DNA of 64,000 nt from the NCBI GenBank assembly GCA_037145635.1, contig JBBCXB010000002.1, forward strand, positions 372,001-436,000. Direction: 5' to 3'. Of this stretch, positions 1 to 9,016 are shown one piece after another. This DNA is from JAATFS01 sp037145635. Lineage in GTDB: Bacteria; Pseudomonadota; Gammaproteobacteria; Xanthomonadales; Xanthomonadaceae. Below the pieces are notes generated by a model. It was given only the letters and a program-made list of their open reading frames with translations. It did no database searches and was not told where the DNA came from. Numbering within the stretch: the first letter of the stretch is position 1; every line of letters starts with the position of its first letter. Both the position numbers and the translations under genes were made by a program.

Positions 1-488
1 GAGGCATGGCTCATCGCCAGCACGCTGCCGGGCGCGAGCTCCACGCCGATCAGCGCATGGCCCCCGGCCCGGGCGCGGAGGTTCATGCGCCGCGGCGCGC
101 CCAGCGACACCAGCACGATCGGCTGGCCCGGCGCCAGCGTGTGCAGCGTGTCGTGGTGCATCGCCACGCTGTCGCGCCCGTCGCGGTAGAGGTTGAGCCC
201 GGCGGTGTTGTAGGGCGCGGGCACCAGCGCCTGCACCCGCTCCAGCAGCGGCGGCAGCGCCAGCCCGGGCGGCAGCGCATCCAGCCGGTAGGACGCCAGC
301 AGCCGCGGCACCGCCACCACGCGGTCGTACATCGGCCGCTGCTGCGCCTGCCAGTCCACCTGCACCCGCAGCCGCGCGAACCAGGCCTGCGCCGTGGCCG
401 CGTCCACGGCCTCGGGCCAGTAGCGGATGCCGCCCTCGACATCGTCCACCAGCGTCCGCATCGCGGCGGTCTCGGGAAACAGGTCCAT
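1..488 (-). CDS. alkB: AlkB-like 2OG-Fe(II) dioxygenase, 3' end outside window
   Basis: The reading frame is open from an ATG at 488 to the window edge, giving about 162 residues with no stop. It carries the Fe-binding HxD motif of 2-oxoglutarate dioxygenases as H111-H112-D113, preceded by an N-x-Y/L-Y-R-D-G substrate-loop type stretch. A C-terminal segment ending L-A-P-G-S-V-L-A-M-S-H-A fits the AlkB core before the distal His and Arg ligands, which lie outside the window. AlkB-family enzymes remove alkyl groups from DNA or RNA bases. The family assignment is firm. Whether this is the DNA-repair AlkB or a paralogue of unknown substrate cannot be decided from the part seen. Confidence 0.85.
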   Translation of the reverse strand, partial: MDLFPETAAMRTLVDDVEGGIRYWPEAVDAATAQAWFARLRVQVDWQAQQRPMYDRVVAVPRLLASYRLDALPPGLALPPLLERVQALVPAPYNTAGLNLYRDGRDSVAMHHDTLHTLAPGQPIVLVSLGAPRRMNLRARAGGHALIGVELAPGSVLAMSHA

Positions 489-664
489 GCGGGCCAGATG
501 GGGGTGGGCGCGCGCACCGGCAAGCCGTACCGGGTGCGCCTTCCGCAACGATTAATCCGCCAGCGCAGCGCCGGCGCCGCACCCAGGGCATGCCGCAGGC
601 CCGCGTGATCGCCGCACGGCGCCGTGCTACGGTCGCCGGCTGCACCGTTCGGGAGAGGAATGTC

Positions 665-3022
665 ATGCACCTTCGCAGCATCGCGGCACGCGCGCTGTGC
701 GCCCTGGCCACGCTGGCGCTCGCCGCCGGCGCGAGTGTCGCGGCCGCCGCCGCGCCGTCCGCGGCCGAGGCCGCCTACGCCGCGGTCGACCCCTTCATCG
801 GCACCGGCGGCGAAGGCCATACCTATCCCGGCGCGACGGTGCCGTTCGGCATGGTCCAGCTCAGCCCGGATACCCAGATCCGGCCGCGCAAGGAGGCCTA
901 CGGCTGGGCCGCCGGCTACCGCCACGACGACCGCACCATCGTCGGCTTCTCGCACACGCATTTCTCCGGCTCGGGCCACTCCGACCTGGGCGACGTGCTG
1001 ATGATGCCGATCGCCGGCGACGTCAGGCTCGAGCGCGGCGACGTGGCGCAGCCCGGCAGCGGCTACACCTCGCGCTTCCGCCACGCCAGCGAGCAGGCCC
1101 GCCCCGGCTACTACGCGGTGACGCTGGACGACTACGACGTGCGCGCCGAGCTCACCGCCAGCGCGCGCGTGGGCGTGCACCGCTATCGCTTCCCCCAGGG
1201 CAAGCCGGCCCATGTACTGATCGACCTGCGCACCAGCCTGTACGACTACCCCGGCAAGGTGCTGTGGTCGCGGCTGCGCGTGCATCCCGACGGGACCGTC
1301 ACCGGCTTCCGCGAGACCCGCGGCTGGGCGCCTGGCCGCCAGCTCTATTTCGCGATGCGCTTCTCGCGCCCGGTGTCGGCCAGCCAGCTGCACGACACCG
1401 AGCAGGACGTGGCCTACAAGGGCTTCCCGCCGCCGGGCGAGAAGGACCCGGGCCAGCGCGCGCAGATCGAGGGCCGCCAGCTGGTCGGCGTGCTCGACTT
1501 CGCCGAGGCCGCCGGCGGCACGCTGGTGGCCAAGGTGGCGTTGTCGCCGGTCAGCGAAGCAGGCGCCCTGGCCAACCTCGACGCCGAGGTGCCCGATTTC
1601 GACTTCGAGCGCGTGCGTGCCGACGCCGCGCGGCAGTGGCGCGAGGCGCTGGCGGCGGTGGACGCGCAGGGCACGCCGCTGCAGCGCACCCAGTTCTATA
1701 CCGCGCTGTACCACAGCCTGCTCGGCCCGACCCTGTTCATGGACAGCGACGGCCGCTACCGCGGCCCGGACAACGCCGTGCACCACGCCGACGGCTACAG
1801 CCACTACTCCACCTTCTCGCTGTGGGACACCTACCGCGCGCTGCATCCGCTGCTGACGCTGGTGCAGCCGCCCCAGCGCACCAGCGACGTGGTCAACTCG
1901 CTGCTGGCCTCGCGCCGCGAAAGCCCGTACGGGATCCTGCCGGTGTGGGCGTTCCACGGCCTGGAGACGTGGTGCATGATCGGCTACCACGCGGTGCCGG
2001 TGATCGCCGACGCCTACATGAAGGGCATCGGCGGCTTCGACCCGCGCGAGGCGCTGGACGCGATGGTCGCCAGCGCCGACTACGGCCCCTACGACGGCAT
2101 CGCCGCCTACCGCCAGCTCGGCTACGTGCCGATCGACGAGGAAGGCGAGGCCGCGTCGAAGACGCTCGAGTACGCCTTCGACGACTGGACCATCGCGCGC
2201 ATGGCCGACAAGCTCGGCGACCGCGCCGTCGCCACCGAGTTCGGCCGGCGCGCGGGCAACTGGAAGCACGCGTTCGACCCGGCCACCGGCTTCATGCGCG
2301 CCCGCACCCGTGCCGGCGCCTTCCGCGAACCCTTCGACCCGTCGGCCAGCGGCTACGGCACCGACTACACCGAGGGCAACGCCTGGCAGTACTCCTGGTA
2401 CGTGCCGCAGGACGTGGCCGGGCTGGCGGCCGCGCACGGCGGCGCCGACCGCCTGCTGGCGCGGCTGGATGCGGTGTTCGACGCCAAGGTCGACCCCAAG
2501 GTGTTCGAGCACATGGAGGACATCACCGGCCTGATCGGCTGGTACGCCCACGGCAACGAGCCCAGCCACCACGTCGCCTACCTGTACGCCTACGCCGGCC
2601 AGCCCTGGCGCACCCAGGCCCGGCTCAAGCAGATCATGGACAGCCAGTACGCCGCGCGGCCCGATGGCCTGGCCGGCAACGACGACCTCGGCCAGATGTC
2701 GGCGTGGTACGTGTTCACCGCGCTGGGCTTCTATCCGGTGGCGCCGGGCAGCAACCAGTACGTGATCGGCCGCCCGTTCCTGCCGAGCGCCACGCTCAAC
2801 CTGCCCAACGGCAAGCGCTTCACCGTGGTCGCCGACCGCCTGGACGCCGCGCACCCGTACATTGGCCAGGCCACGCTCAACGGCCAGCCGCTGCCGCGCG
2901 CCTACCTGACCCACGCCGAGATCCAGGCCGGCGGCGAGCTGCGCTTCCGCATGCAGGCCACGCCGGACACCACCTGGGCCACCGACCCGGCGCAGCACCC
3001 GTACTCCATGTCCGCGCCCTGA
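665..3022 (+). CDS. Secreted GH92 family alpha-mannosidase
   Basis: The 785-residue protein begins with a Sec signal peptide (basic start, Ala-rich core, cleavage probably near residue 28). The mature start V-D-P-F-I-G-T-G is typical of GH92. Further family marks are G-A-T-V-P-F-G-M-V-Q near residue 58, G-F-S-H-T-H near 94, and the C-terminal G-N-D-D-L-G-Q-M-S-A-W stretch near 670 that holds catalytic acidic residues. GH92 enzymes are Ca-dependent exo-acting alpha-mannosidases, mostly alpha-1,2, acting on mannans or N-glycans. I chose the ATG at 665 because a GGGAGAGGA Shine-Dalgarno sequence precedes it and the signal peptide starts there; an in-frame ATG at 590 has neither. It probably acts in the periplasm or outside the cell. 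Confidence 0.93.
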   Translation: MHLRSIAARALCALATLALAAGASVAAAAAPSAAEAAYAAVDPFIGTGGEGHTYPGATVPFGMVQLSPDTQIRPRKEAYGWAAGYRHDDRTIVGFSHTHFSGSGHSDLGDVLMMPIAGDVRLERGDVAQPGSGYTSRFRHASEQARPGYYAVTLDDYDVRAELTASARVGVHRYRFPQGKPAHVLIDLRTSLYDYPGKVLWSRLRVHPDGTVTGFRETRGWAPGRQLYFAMRFSRPVSASQLHDTEQDVAYKGFPPPGEKDPGQRAQIEGRQLVGVLDFAEAAGGTLVAKVALSPVSEAGALANLDAEVPDFDFERVRADAARQWREALAAVDAQGTPLQRTQFYTALYHSLLGPTLFMDSDGRYRGPDNAVHHADGYSHYSTFSLWDTYRALHPLLTLVQPPQRTSDVVNSLLASRRESPYGILPVWAFHGLETWCMIGYHAVPVIADAYMKGIGGFDPREALDAMVASADYGPYDGIAAYRQLGYVPIDEEGEAASKTLEYAFDDWTIARMADKLGDRAVATEFGRRAGNWKHAFDPATGFMRARTRAGAFREPFDPSASGYGTDYTEGNAWQYSWYVPQDVAGLAAAHGGADRLLARLDAVFDAKVDPKVFEHMEDITGLIGWYAHGNEPSHHVAYLYAYAGQPWRTQARLKQIMDSQYAARPDGLAGNDDLGQMSAWYVFTALGFYPVAPGSNQYVIGRPFLPSATLNLPNGKRFTVVADRLDAAHPYIGQATLNGQPLPRAYLTHAEIQAGGELRFRMQATPDTTWATDPAQHPYSMSAP

Positions 3023-3495
3023 CCGACGCGGGCGCAGCGCTTCGGCGGCCGGCCCTGCGGGGCCGGGCCGACGGCGCGACGAGCGCAAGCAGGGGGGCGC
3101 AGCGATCGAGGCCTTGGCCACGACGGGGACGAGGCGCCGGCGCGGTCGCGGTCGCGAAAGACGGAGACACGGAGCGCGGCACGGGACGTACCGCGAGCCG
3201 CGGGCCGGGAGTCCCCGCCGCGCGATGCCTGTCCCCGACACCGAGGGCGTCCGTTCCCCAAACCCCTCGTTGCGCCTGCGCCGGCATCGGCCCGCGTGCC
3301 GCTCGCGCGCTGGCGCCGCGCCAGGCCGCACGGGACGCGCCGGCTCGGAACGAATGCGCAAGGCGCCTCCCCTTCACGCCAGCCGCACGTTCTTTCACCT
3401 TGACGCAGCGCCGCATTTTCGAGACTGGTCCTCATTCCTCCGCACCGCCGCGTTGCCGGCCGTGCCTCCCAGCCCTCGACTCAAGGAGAACGTGC
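3023..3495. other. Intergenic region, no gene recognised
   Basis: This 473-base gap between the GH92 gene and the SDR gene contains long open frames on the minus strand, but their translations are Arg/Ala/Pro-rich low-complexity strings typical of non-coding GC-rich DNA. An AAGGAG ribosome site at 3484-3489 belongs to the SDR gene. I see no clear terminator. Confidence 0.6.
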
Positions 3496-4398
3496 ATGTC
3501 CAGCACGAAGAACCAGTACAGCATGCAGAACCCCCTCACCCAGTTCCCGCAGCCCGATTTCCCGGAGCAGACCCAGCACGCGCCGGGCACCGTGCACGAG
3601 CTGCAGCCCAAGGCGGACCACGGCGAGACCACCTACCAGGGCTTCGGCCGGCTGAAGGGCCGCAAGGCGCTGGTCACCGGCGCCGATTCCGGCATCGGCC
3701 GCGCCACCGCCATCGCCTTCGCGCGCGAAGGCGCCGACGTGGTGCTGAACTACCTGCCCGAGGAAGAGGCCGACGCCGCCGAAGTGGTCAAGCTGATCGA
3801 GGCCGAGGGCCGCAAGGCCGTCGCCCTGCCGGGCGATCTCAAGGACGAGGCGTTCTGCCAGGAGCTGATCGAGAAGAGCGTCAAGGCGCTCGGCGGCCTG
3901 GACATCCTGGCCAACATCGCCGGCAAGCAGACCGCGGTCAAGGACATCGCCGACATCACCACCGAGCAGTTCGACGCGACCTACAAGACCAACGTCTACG
4001 CCCTGTTCTGGCTGTGCAAGGCGGCCATCCCGCACCTGCCGCCGGGCGCGTCGATCATCAACACCGCCTCCATCCAGTCCTACCATCCGTCGCCGACCCT
4101 GCTCGACTACGCCTCCACCAAGGCCGCCATCGTCAACTTCACCCAGGGCCTGGCCCAGCAGGTCGCCGAGAAGGGCATCCGCGTCAACGCCGTCGCCCCG
4201 GGCCCGGTGTGGACCCCGCTGCAGCCCAGCGGTGGCCAGCCGCCGGAGAAGATTCCGTCGTTCGGCTCGGAAACCCCGCTCAAGCGCGCCGGCCAGCCGG
4301 TGGAAATGGCGCCGCTGTACGTGATCCTGGCCACCCAGGAGACCAGCTACGTCACCGGCGAGGTGTTCGGCGCCACCGGCGGCCTGCTGCTGTCTTGA
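3496..4398 (+). CDS. SDR family oxidoreductase (YghA-like)
   Basis: This is a 300-residue short-chain dehydrogenase with a long N-terminal extension of about 50 residues, as in the E. coli YghA/glucose-dehydrogenase-like group. The NAD(P)-binding motif T-G-A-D-S-G-I-G is at about residues 58-65. The catalytic Ser is in the I-N-T-A-S-I-Q segment and the Y-x-x-x-K pair in D-Y-A-S-T-K. The P-G-P-V-W-T-P loop follows. The start ATG has AAGGAG seven bases upstream. Its last four bases overlap the start of the GH15 gene, so the two are translated together. Related genes are often stress-induced; the natural substrate is unknown. Confidence 0.9.
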   Translation: MSSTKNQYSMQNPLTQFPQPDFPEQTQHAPGTVHELQPKADHGETTYQGFGRLKGRKALVTGADSGIGRATAIAFAREGADVVLNYLPEEEADAAEVVKLIEAEGRKAVALPGDLKDEAFCQELIEKSVKALGGLDILANIAGKQTAVKDIADITTEQFDATYKTNVYALFWLCKAAIPHLPPGASIINTASIQSYHPSPTLLDYASTKAAIVNFTQGLAQQVAEKGIRVNAVAPGPVWTPLQPSGGQPPEKIPSFGSETPLKRAGQPVEMAPLYVILATQETSYVTGEVFGATGGLLLS

Positions 4399-6203
4399 GC
4401 AGCCGCCCCCTCGACTTCGCGCGCGGCGCCGACGGCCAGGCGCCGATCGCCGCCTACGCCGTGCTCGGCGACGGACGTTCGGCGGCCCTGGTGGCCGCCG
4501 ACGGCCAGATCGACTGGTGGTGCGCCCCGTGCCTGGACGCGCCGCCGCTGTTCGACCAGTTGCTCGACGCTCCGGGCGGTGGCTACTTCGCGCTCACCCC
4601 GCGCGACATCGAGCGGGTGGAGCGTCGTTATCGCGACGACAGCAACGTGCTGGAGACGGTGTTCCATACCGCCACCGGCCGCGCGCGCCTGACCGAGTCG
4701 CTCAACAGCGGCGCGGCCGGGCGGCTGCCGTGGTCGGAGCTGGCCCGGCGCGTGGACGGGCTGGCCGGCGAGGTGGTCTTCGACCTGGCGTTCCATCCCG
4801 GCACCCGGGCCGGCAGCGTGGCCCCGTGGATGAGCGACACGCCCAACGGCCGCGTGTTCCACATCGGGCCGGTGATGGCGATGCTGCGCCACTCCGACGA
4901 GCTGCAGGTCGCGCACGGCGACGACCGCGGCGTGACCGGCGAATTGCGCGTGCAGGCCGGCGACCGCCGCCTGGTCGCGCTGCTCGCCTCGCAGGACGAA
5001 TCGCTGCCGGTGCCGCCGCTGGCCGACATCGACGGACGCATCGATCGCAGCGATCAGGAATGGCGCGAGTGGGTCGGCAACCTCTGCTACGACAACGGCT
5101 ACGGCCCCGAGGTCATCCGCTCGGCGCTGGCGCTGAAGTTCTTGTGGTTCTCGCCCACCGGCGCCATCGCCGCGGCGGTCACCACCTCGCTGCCCGAGCA
5201 GATCGGCGGCGACGGCAACTGGGACTACCGCTACGCGTGGATCCGCGATGCCGCCTACACCATCAAGGCCTTCCTGCGGGTGGGCGCGCTGCCCGACGCC
5301 AAGGCCGGCTTCAGCTGGCTGCTGACCACCATCGCCCGGCACCGCCCCGGCCTGCGCCCGTGCTACACGCTGCGCGGCGATCTGGTGCCCGACGAACGCG
5401 AAATCGACGTGCGCGGCTACCGCGGCACGCAGCCGGTGCGGGTGGGCAACACCGCCAACGACCAGCTGCAGACCTGCCTGTACGGCGACGTGTTCGAGAT
5501 GACCGCGCGCTTCGTCGGCGCCGGCCACATCCTCGACCCGGAAACCGCGCACCAGCTGTTCGAACTGGGCAACGAATGCGCCGACGCGTGGATGCGCAAG
5601 GACAGCGGCTTCTGGGAGCTGCCCGAGCTGCAGCACTACACGATGTCCAAGCTCGAATGCTGGATGGCGTTGCGCCGCGCCAGCGAGCTGGTGGAGGCCG
5701 GCCACCTGTCGGCGGCGAGGCTGCCGCGCTGGCGGCGCGAGCAGGCGCGCATCCTCGACTGGATCGACGAGCACTGCTGGAGCGAGTCGCGCCAGGCCTA
5801 CCTGATGCACCCGGGCAGCGACCGCCTCGACGCCAGCCTGATGCTGGCCTCGCGCTTCGGCCTGGGCGAGGTGCGCCGCGAGCGCATGATCGCCACGCGC
5901 GACACGCTGCGCCGCGAGCTCGGCGACGCCGACGGCGTGCTGCTGCATCGCTACAGCGGCCAGCAGTCGCGGGAGGGCGCCTTCATCGCCTGCTCGTTCT
6001 GGATGGTCGAGGCCTACGGCCTGCTCGGCGAGCGCGACGAGGCGCGGCGGCTGTTCGAGACCCTGCTCGACACGGTGCGCAACGACGTCGGCCTGATGCC
6101 GGAGATGCAGGACACCCGCACCGGCGAGGCGCTGGGCAACGTGCCGCAGGGGCTGAGCCACCTGGCGCTGATCCACGCGGCGCTGGCGGTGGACGGCGAG
6201 TAG
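4395..6203 (+). CDS. GH15 family glucoamylase/trehalase-like protein
   Basis: This 602-residue cytoplasmic GH15 protein has an N-terminal beta domain (I-A-A-Y-A-V-L-G-D-G-R-S-A-A-L-V) and an (alpha/alpha)6 barrel containing G-N-W-D-Y-R-Y-A-W-I-R-D-A at about residue 274. The C-terminal P-Q-G-L-S-H-L-A-L-I signature carries the region of the second acidic residue. The family hydrolyses alpha-glucosides or trehalose. The start is a TTG at 4395 whose last two bases begin the TGA of the upstream SDR gene, a TTGA overlap. No ATG exists in frame before residue 140, so coupled initiation at TTG is the best reading. The enzyme could be a trehalase; sequence alone does not decide. Confidence 0.88.
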   Translation: MSSRPLDFARGADGQAPIAAYAVLGDGRSAALVAADGQIDWWCAPCLDAPPLFDQLLDAPGGGYFALTPRDIERVERRYRDDSNVLETVFHTATGRARLTESLNSGAAGRLPWSELARRVDGLAGEVVFDLAFHPGTRAGSVAPWMSDTPNGRVFHIGPVMAMLRHSDELQVAHGDDRGVTGELRVQAGDRRLVALLASQDESLPVPPLADIDGRIDRSDQEWREWVGNLCYDNGYGPEVIRSALALKFLWFSPTGAIAAAVTTSLPEQIGGDGNWDYRYAWIRDAAYTIKAFLRVGALPDAKAGFSWLLTTIARHRPGLRPCYTLRGDLVPDEREIDVRGYRGTQPVRVGNTANDQLQTCLYGDVFEMTARFVGAGHILDPETAHQLFELGNECADAWMRKDSGFWELPELQHYTMSKLECWMALRRASELVEAGHLSAARLPRWRREQARILDWIDEHCWSESRQAYLMHPGSDRLDASLMLASRFGLGEVRRERMIATRDTLRRELGDADGVLLHRYSGQQSREGAFIACSFWMVEAYGLLGERDEARRLFETLLDTVRNDVGLMPEMQDTRTGEALGNVPQGLSHLALIHAALAVDGE

Positions 6204-6212
6204 CCGTCCGCG

Positions 6213-7076
6213 TCATCCGAGGCGGTCGAGGATCCCCGGCACCTGGCCGGGGATCTCGCGGGCCAGGAAGCCCAGCGTGCCCACCGACGCGGCCAGCCGG
6301 CGGCCGGCGCTGGCATGCACGCGCACGCCCCACAGCGCGGCCTCCAGTGCCGGCACGCCGCGCGCGGCGAAGCCGGCGATCAGGCCGGCCAGGGTATCGC
6401 CCGAGCCGGAGGTACCCAGGCCCGGCACGCCGCCGCGGTGCACCCACAGGGTCCCGTCCGGTGCGCAAATGTAGCTGTCCTCGCCCTTGAGCACCACCAC
6501 GCTGCGCAGGCGCTGCGCGAAGTCGCGGGCGTAGCCGGGCGGGTCGGCCTCGACCGCGGCCCGGTCGGCCGCGGCCAGCGTCGCCATCTCGCCCGCATGT
6601 GGCGTCAGCACGAACGGCCGCCCCGCCGGCGCACGCAGCGCGGGCGACAGGGCGCCGGCATCGAGCACCAGCGTCGCAGGCCCTTGCGCCGCCACGCGCC
6701 GGGCCAGCGCGTGCGTGGACGCCGTGCATCCCATTCCCGGCCCCACCAGGACCGCATCGCACTGCGCCGCGGCCGTGTCCAGCGCCGCGGTCGCGCGCGC
6801 GATCTCGCCGCGGGCCGAGGCCGGCAGCCCCAGCACCAGCGCCTCGGGCACGGCCAGCGCCAGTGCCGGCGCCATGGCCGCCACCGTGGCCACCTGCAGC
6901 TTGCCGGCCCCGGCGCGCAGCGCCGCCACGGCCGCGAGCAGGATCGCGCCCGGCACCTGCATCGAACCGCCGACCACCAGCACGCGGCCACGCTGCTCCT
7001 TGTCGCCGCCCGGTGCCGGCAGCGGCATCGCGCGCAGGGCGCGGTCGGTCAGCGCGCGGGCGCGCGGCGAGGCCAT
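6213..7076 (-). CDS. nnrD: ADP-dependent NAD(P)H-hydrate dehydratase
   Basis: The 287-residue protein matches the YjeF C-terminal (CARKD) kinase-like fold. Visible motifs are G-R-V-L-V-V-G-G-S near residue 30, L-T-P-H-A-G-E near 157, V-V-L-K-G-E near 195 and the catalytic anion-hole motif G-T-S-G-S-G-D-T-L-A-G near 222. It repairs hydrated NADH/NADPH (S epimer). In many bacteria this domain is fused to the NnrE epimerase; here only the dehydratase domain is present. The ATG follows directly on the TGA of the histidine phosphatase gene, so the two form an operon. Confidence 0.92.
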   Translation of the reverse strand: MASPRARALTDRALRAMPLPAPGGDKEQRGRVLVVGGSMQVPGAILLAAVAALRAGAGKLQVATVAAMAPALALAVPEALVLGLPASARGEIARATAALDTAAAQCDAVLVGPGMGCTASTHALARRVAAQGPATLVLDAGALSPALRAPAGRPFVLTPHAGEMATLAAADRAAVEADPPGYARDFAQRLRSVVVLKGEDSYICAPDGTLWVHRGGVPGLGTSGSGDTLAGLIAGFAARGVPALEAALWGVRVHASAGRRLAASVGTLGFLAREIPGQVPGILDRLG

Positions 7077-7850
7077 TCAGCGCGCTCCCGCCGGCCGGTC
7101 GGCGGCGGTGGTCACCGGGGTGTCGGCCAGCGCCGGCGGCACGAGGTTGGCGCGCTGCAGTTCCAGCGCCTGGCCGTCGGCGCTGGTAACGTAGGCGGTG
7201 ACGCCGCAGTTGGGCACGTCGCCCTGGCGATCGATCGCCAGGATCGCCGCCTCGTCCAGCCCCTCCAGCAGGTAGCGGAAGCAATTCACGATCACCTGGT
7301 GGCCGACCACCATCACCCGCTCGCCCACGTGGTTGCGCTGCAGGTCGCCGACCACGCTGCGCAGCCGGAAGATCACGTCGCACCAGCTCTCCCCGCCCGG
7401 CGGACGGAAATAGAACTTGCCCACCAGCTTGCGCTGGTCGGCCAGTTCCGGGAACTTGGAGACGATGCCATGCGTGGTGTAGCGGTCGAGCACGCCGAAT
7501 TCCTTCTCGCGCAGGCGCTCGTCCACGATCACCGTGCCCGGGTCGCGGCCCAGCGCCGTCGCCACCGCCGCCGCGGTCTGGCGCGCACGCAGGTACGGAG
7601 AACTCAGCACCAGGCTGGGACGCTCGCCCGCGTCCAGCGCGGACGCCCAGGCGCCGAGTGCCTGCGCCTGGCGCTCGCCCAGCGTGGACAGCGGCACGTC
7701 GGCGTCGCGATGCTCCAGGGTGATCAGGTTCGCGCCTTCGGCCTCGGCGGTGTCGCGTGCCACGTTGCCCGCACTCTGGCCATGCCGCACCACCCACAAT
7801 CGCGCCGGCCACCGTGCCGACTGCCCCGCCACCGCGCTCTTCTCGCTCAC
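7077..7850 (-). CDS. Histidine phosphatase family protein
   Basis: A 257-residue phosphoglycerate-mutase-superfamily protein. The catalytic R-H-G motif is in L-W-V-V-R-H-G-Q-S-A-G-N near residue 20, the second catalytic pair is in V-V-G-H-Q, and the central Y-L-R-A-R-Q-T segment binds phosphate. The open frame runs further upstream, but the GTG at 7850 is preceded by GGAGA five bases away and gives a normal N-terminus. The substrate is unknown. The gene sits immediately upstream of nnrD, without a gap, which suggests a linked role or simple co-transcription. Confidence 0.88.
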   Translation of the reverse strand: MSEKSAVAGQSARWPARLWVVRHGQSAGNVARDTAEAEGANLITLEHRDADVPLSTLGERQAQALGAWASALDAGERPSLVLSSPYLRARQTAAAVATALGRDPGTVIVDERLREKEFGVLDRYTTHGIVSKFPELADQRKLVGKFYFRPPGGESWCDVIFRLRSVVGDLQRNHVGERVMVVGHQVIVNCFRYLLEGLDEAAILAIDRQGDVPNCGVTAYVTSADGQALELQRANLVPPALADTPVTTAADRPAGAR

Positions 7851-8165
7851 CGATGTCTCCCTTCCCGGACAGGCCCCACGTGTCGCACAGGCATCGTGAA
7901 AGGCGGGTCGACCACAGGGCGACGCCCGCCGCCGGTACGCTCCAGGCCGCCGCACGCAAACGCCACCTCGCCCTCGCCAAGCCCGCAAGCGGTGACGCCG
8001 CAGGCGATCGGGCACGCTCGCCGAAGCGGCCGCACGCCGCTTCGCCGCGCTGCGCGCCGCAGCACACGCAGGCGCGTCTGCAAGTGCGTCGGCGGGGCTT
8101 GTGCAAGCCGCGGCGGACCGGCAAGCTGCCGCTGATCGGACGCCACGACGCACACGGAGAGGAGC
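7851..8165. other. Divergent intergenic region
   Basis: This 315-base gap separates the divergently transcribed histidine phosphatase and DUF6916 genes and must hold both promoters. Apart from the GAGAGGAG ribosome site just before 8166, I see no convincing repeat, hairpin or small gene. Confidence 0.5.
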
Positions 8166-8453
8166 ATGGAACTGCTGACGCTGGAACACTTCGCCGGAAG
8201 CGTGAACGAGACGTTCTCGGCCGCGCTCAACGAAGGCGAGATCGACTTCGTGCTGGTCGAGGCGCGCCCGCTGCCGGCCACCCGCAACGCCCAGCGTGCG
8301 CCGTTCTCGCTGCTGTTCCGCAACGCGTCGGCGTTCCTGTTCCCGCAGCAGATCTACCGCATGCGGCATGCGCGCATCGGCGAGCTGGGCATCTTCCTGG
8401 TGCCGGTGGCGCGCGAGCGCGACGGCTTCCTCTACCAGGCGGTCTTCAACTAG
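8166..8453 (+). CDS. DUF6916 family protein
   Basis: A 95-residue soluble protein with no signal peptide or membrane segment. The order of features, L-T-L-E-H-F at the start, R-A-P-F-S-L-L-F-R in the middle, Q-I-Y-R-M-R-H and I-F-L-V-P-V and a Y-Q-A-V-F-N end, matches DUF6916. That family is often found beside MdpB-like tail-collar genes, as here. A GGAGAGGAG site precedes the ATG. Its last eight bases overlap the end of the opposing GNAT gene. Function unknown; a structural or assembly partner of the collar proteins is an inference from context. Confidence 0.8.
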   Translation: MELLTLEHFAGSVNETFSAALNEGEIDFVLVEARPLPATRNAQRAPFSLLFRNASAFLFPQQIYRMRHARIGELGIFLVPVARERDGFLYQAVFN

Positions 8454-9003
8454 CCGCCACGTCCCCGCCGCACGGCTCCCAGCGCATCGCCAGATGGGTC
8501 TGGCTGCTGCCGCTGGCCACGAATCCCAGCCGCTGGTACAGGCGGTGTGCGCCCGGGTTGGCATGCATCACGTGTAACGACAACGCCGCATGCGCCGCCG
8601 ATGCCAGCGACTGCGCGTGCTCGATCAGCACCGTCCCCAGGCCCTGGCCACGCCAGGCCGGCAGCAGGCTGATGTCGACCAGCAGGTGCGGTTCCGCATG
8701 GCGATCGAGGTAGAGGCGGCCCACGCGCTCACGCGGTGTCGCCAGCACCCAGAAGTCGGCCTCGGGGAAGTGGGCCAGGTAATGCCTGTGCTGCAGCGCG
8801 AACTGCTGCGCCAGGAACGCGTCCTTCGCCGCCTGCGGCCATGGCACGGCGGCCAGCTCGGCGCTGCGCGTGGTCGCGTAGAGCGCGTGCAGCCACGGTA
8901 AATCGTCGTCACGCGCCGGGCGCAGCACCAAGCCGCGCGCATCCAGCGCCGCCGGCTGGGTTGCGATGACAGCGTCCGGCGGAAATCCCGAGCGGGGCGT
9001 CAC
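8446..9003 (-). CDS. GNAT family N-acetyltransferase
   Basis: A GNAT acetyltransferase of 185 residues from the GTG at 9003, or 197 from an ATG at 9039. The acetyl-CoA binding motif A is visible as L-P-A-W-R-G-Q-G-L-G-T, followed by the N-x-x-A/G-x-x-L-Y-x-x-x-G-F pattern (N-P-G-A-H-R-L-Y-Q-R-L-G-F). I prefer the GTG because AAGGTGG lies about six bases upstream and the ATG would lie deep inside the previous gene. It is the last gene of the three-gene collar operon, so its substrate may be one of those proteins or a component of the same system. That link is inferred. Confidence 0.88.
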   Translation of the reverse strand: MTPRSGFPPDAVIATQPAALDARGLVLRPARDDDLPWLHALYATTRSAELAAVPWPQAAKDAFLAQQFALQHRHYLAHFPEADFWVLATPRERVGRLYLDRHAEPHLLVDISLLPAWRGQGLGTVLIEHAQSLASAAHAALSLHVMHANPGAHRLYQRLGFVASGSSQTHLAMRWEPCGGDVAAS

Positions 9004-9016
9004 CGCGACGCCACCT

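Noticed and set aside
2877..3435. Overlapping minus-strand frames in the gap before the SDR gene
   Set aside because: Low-complexity Arg/Ala/Pro peptides, no ribosome site and no recognisable domain.
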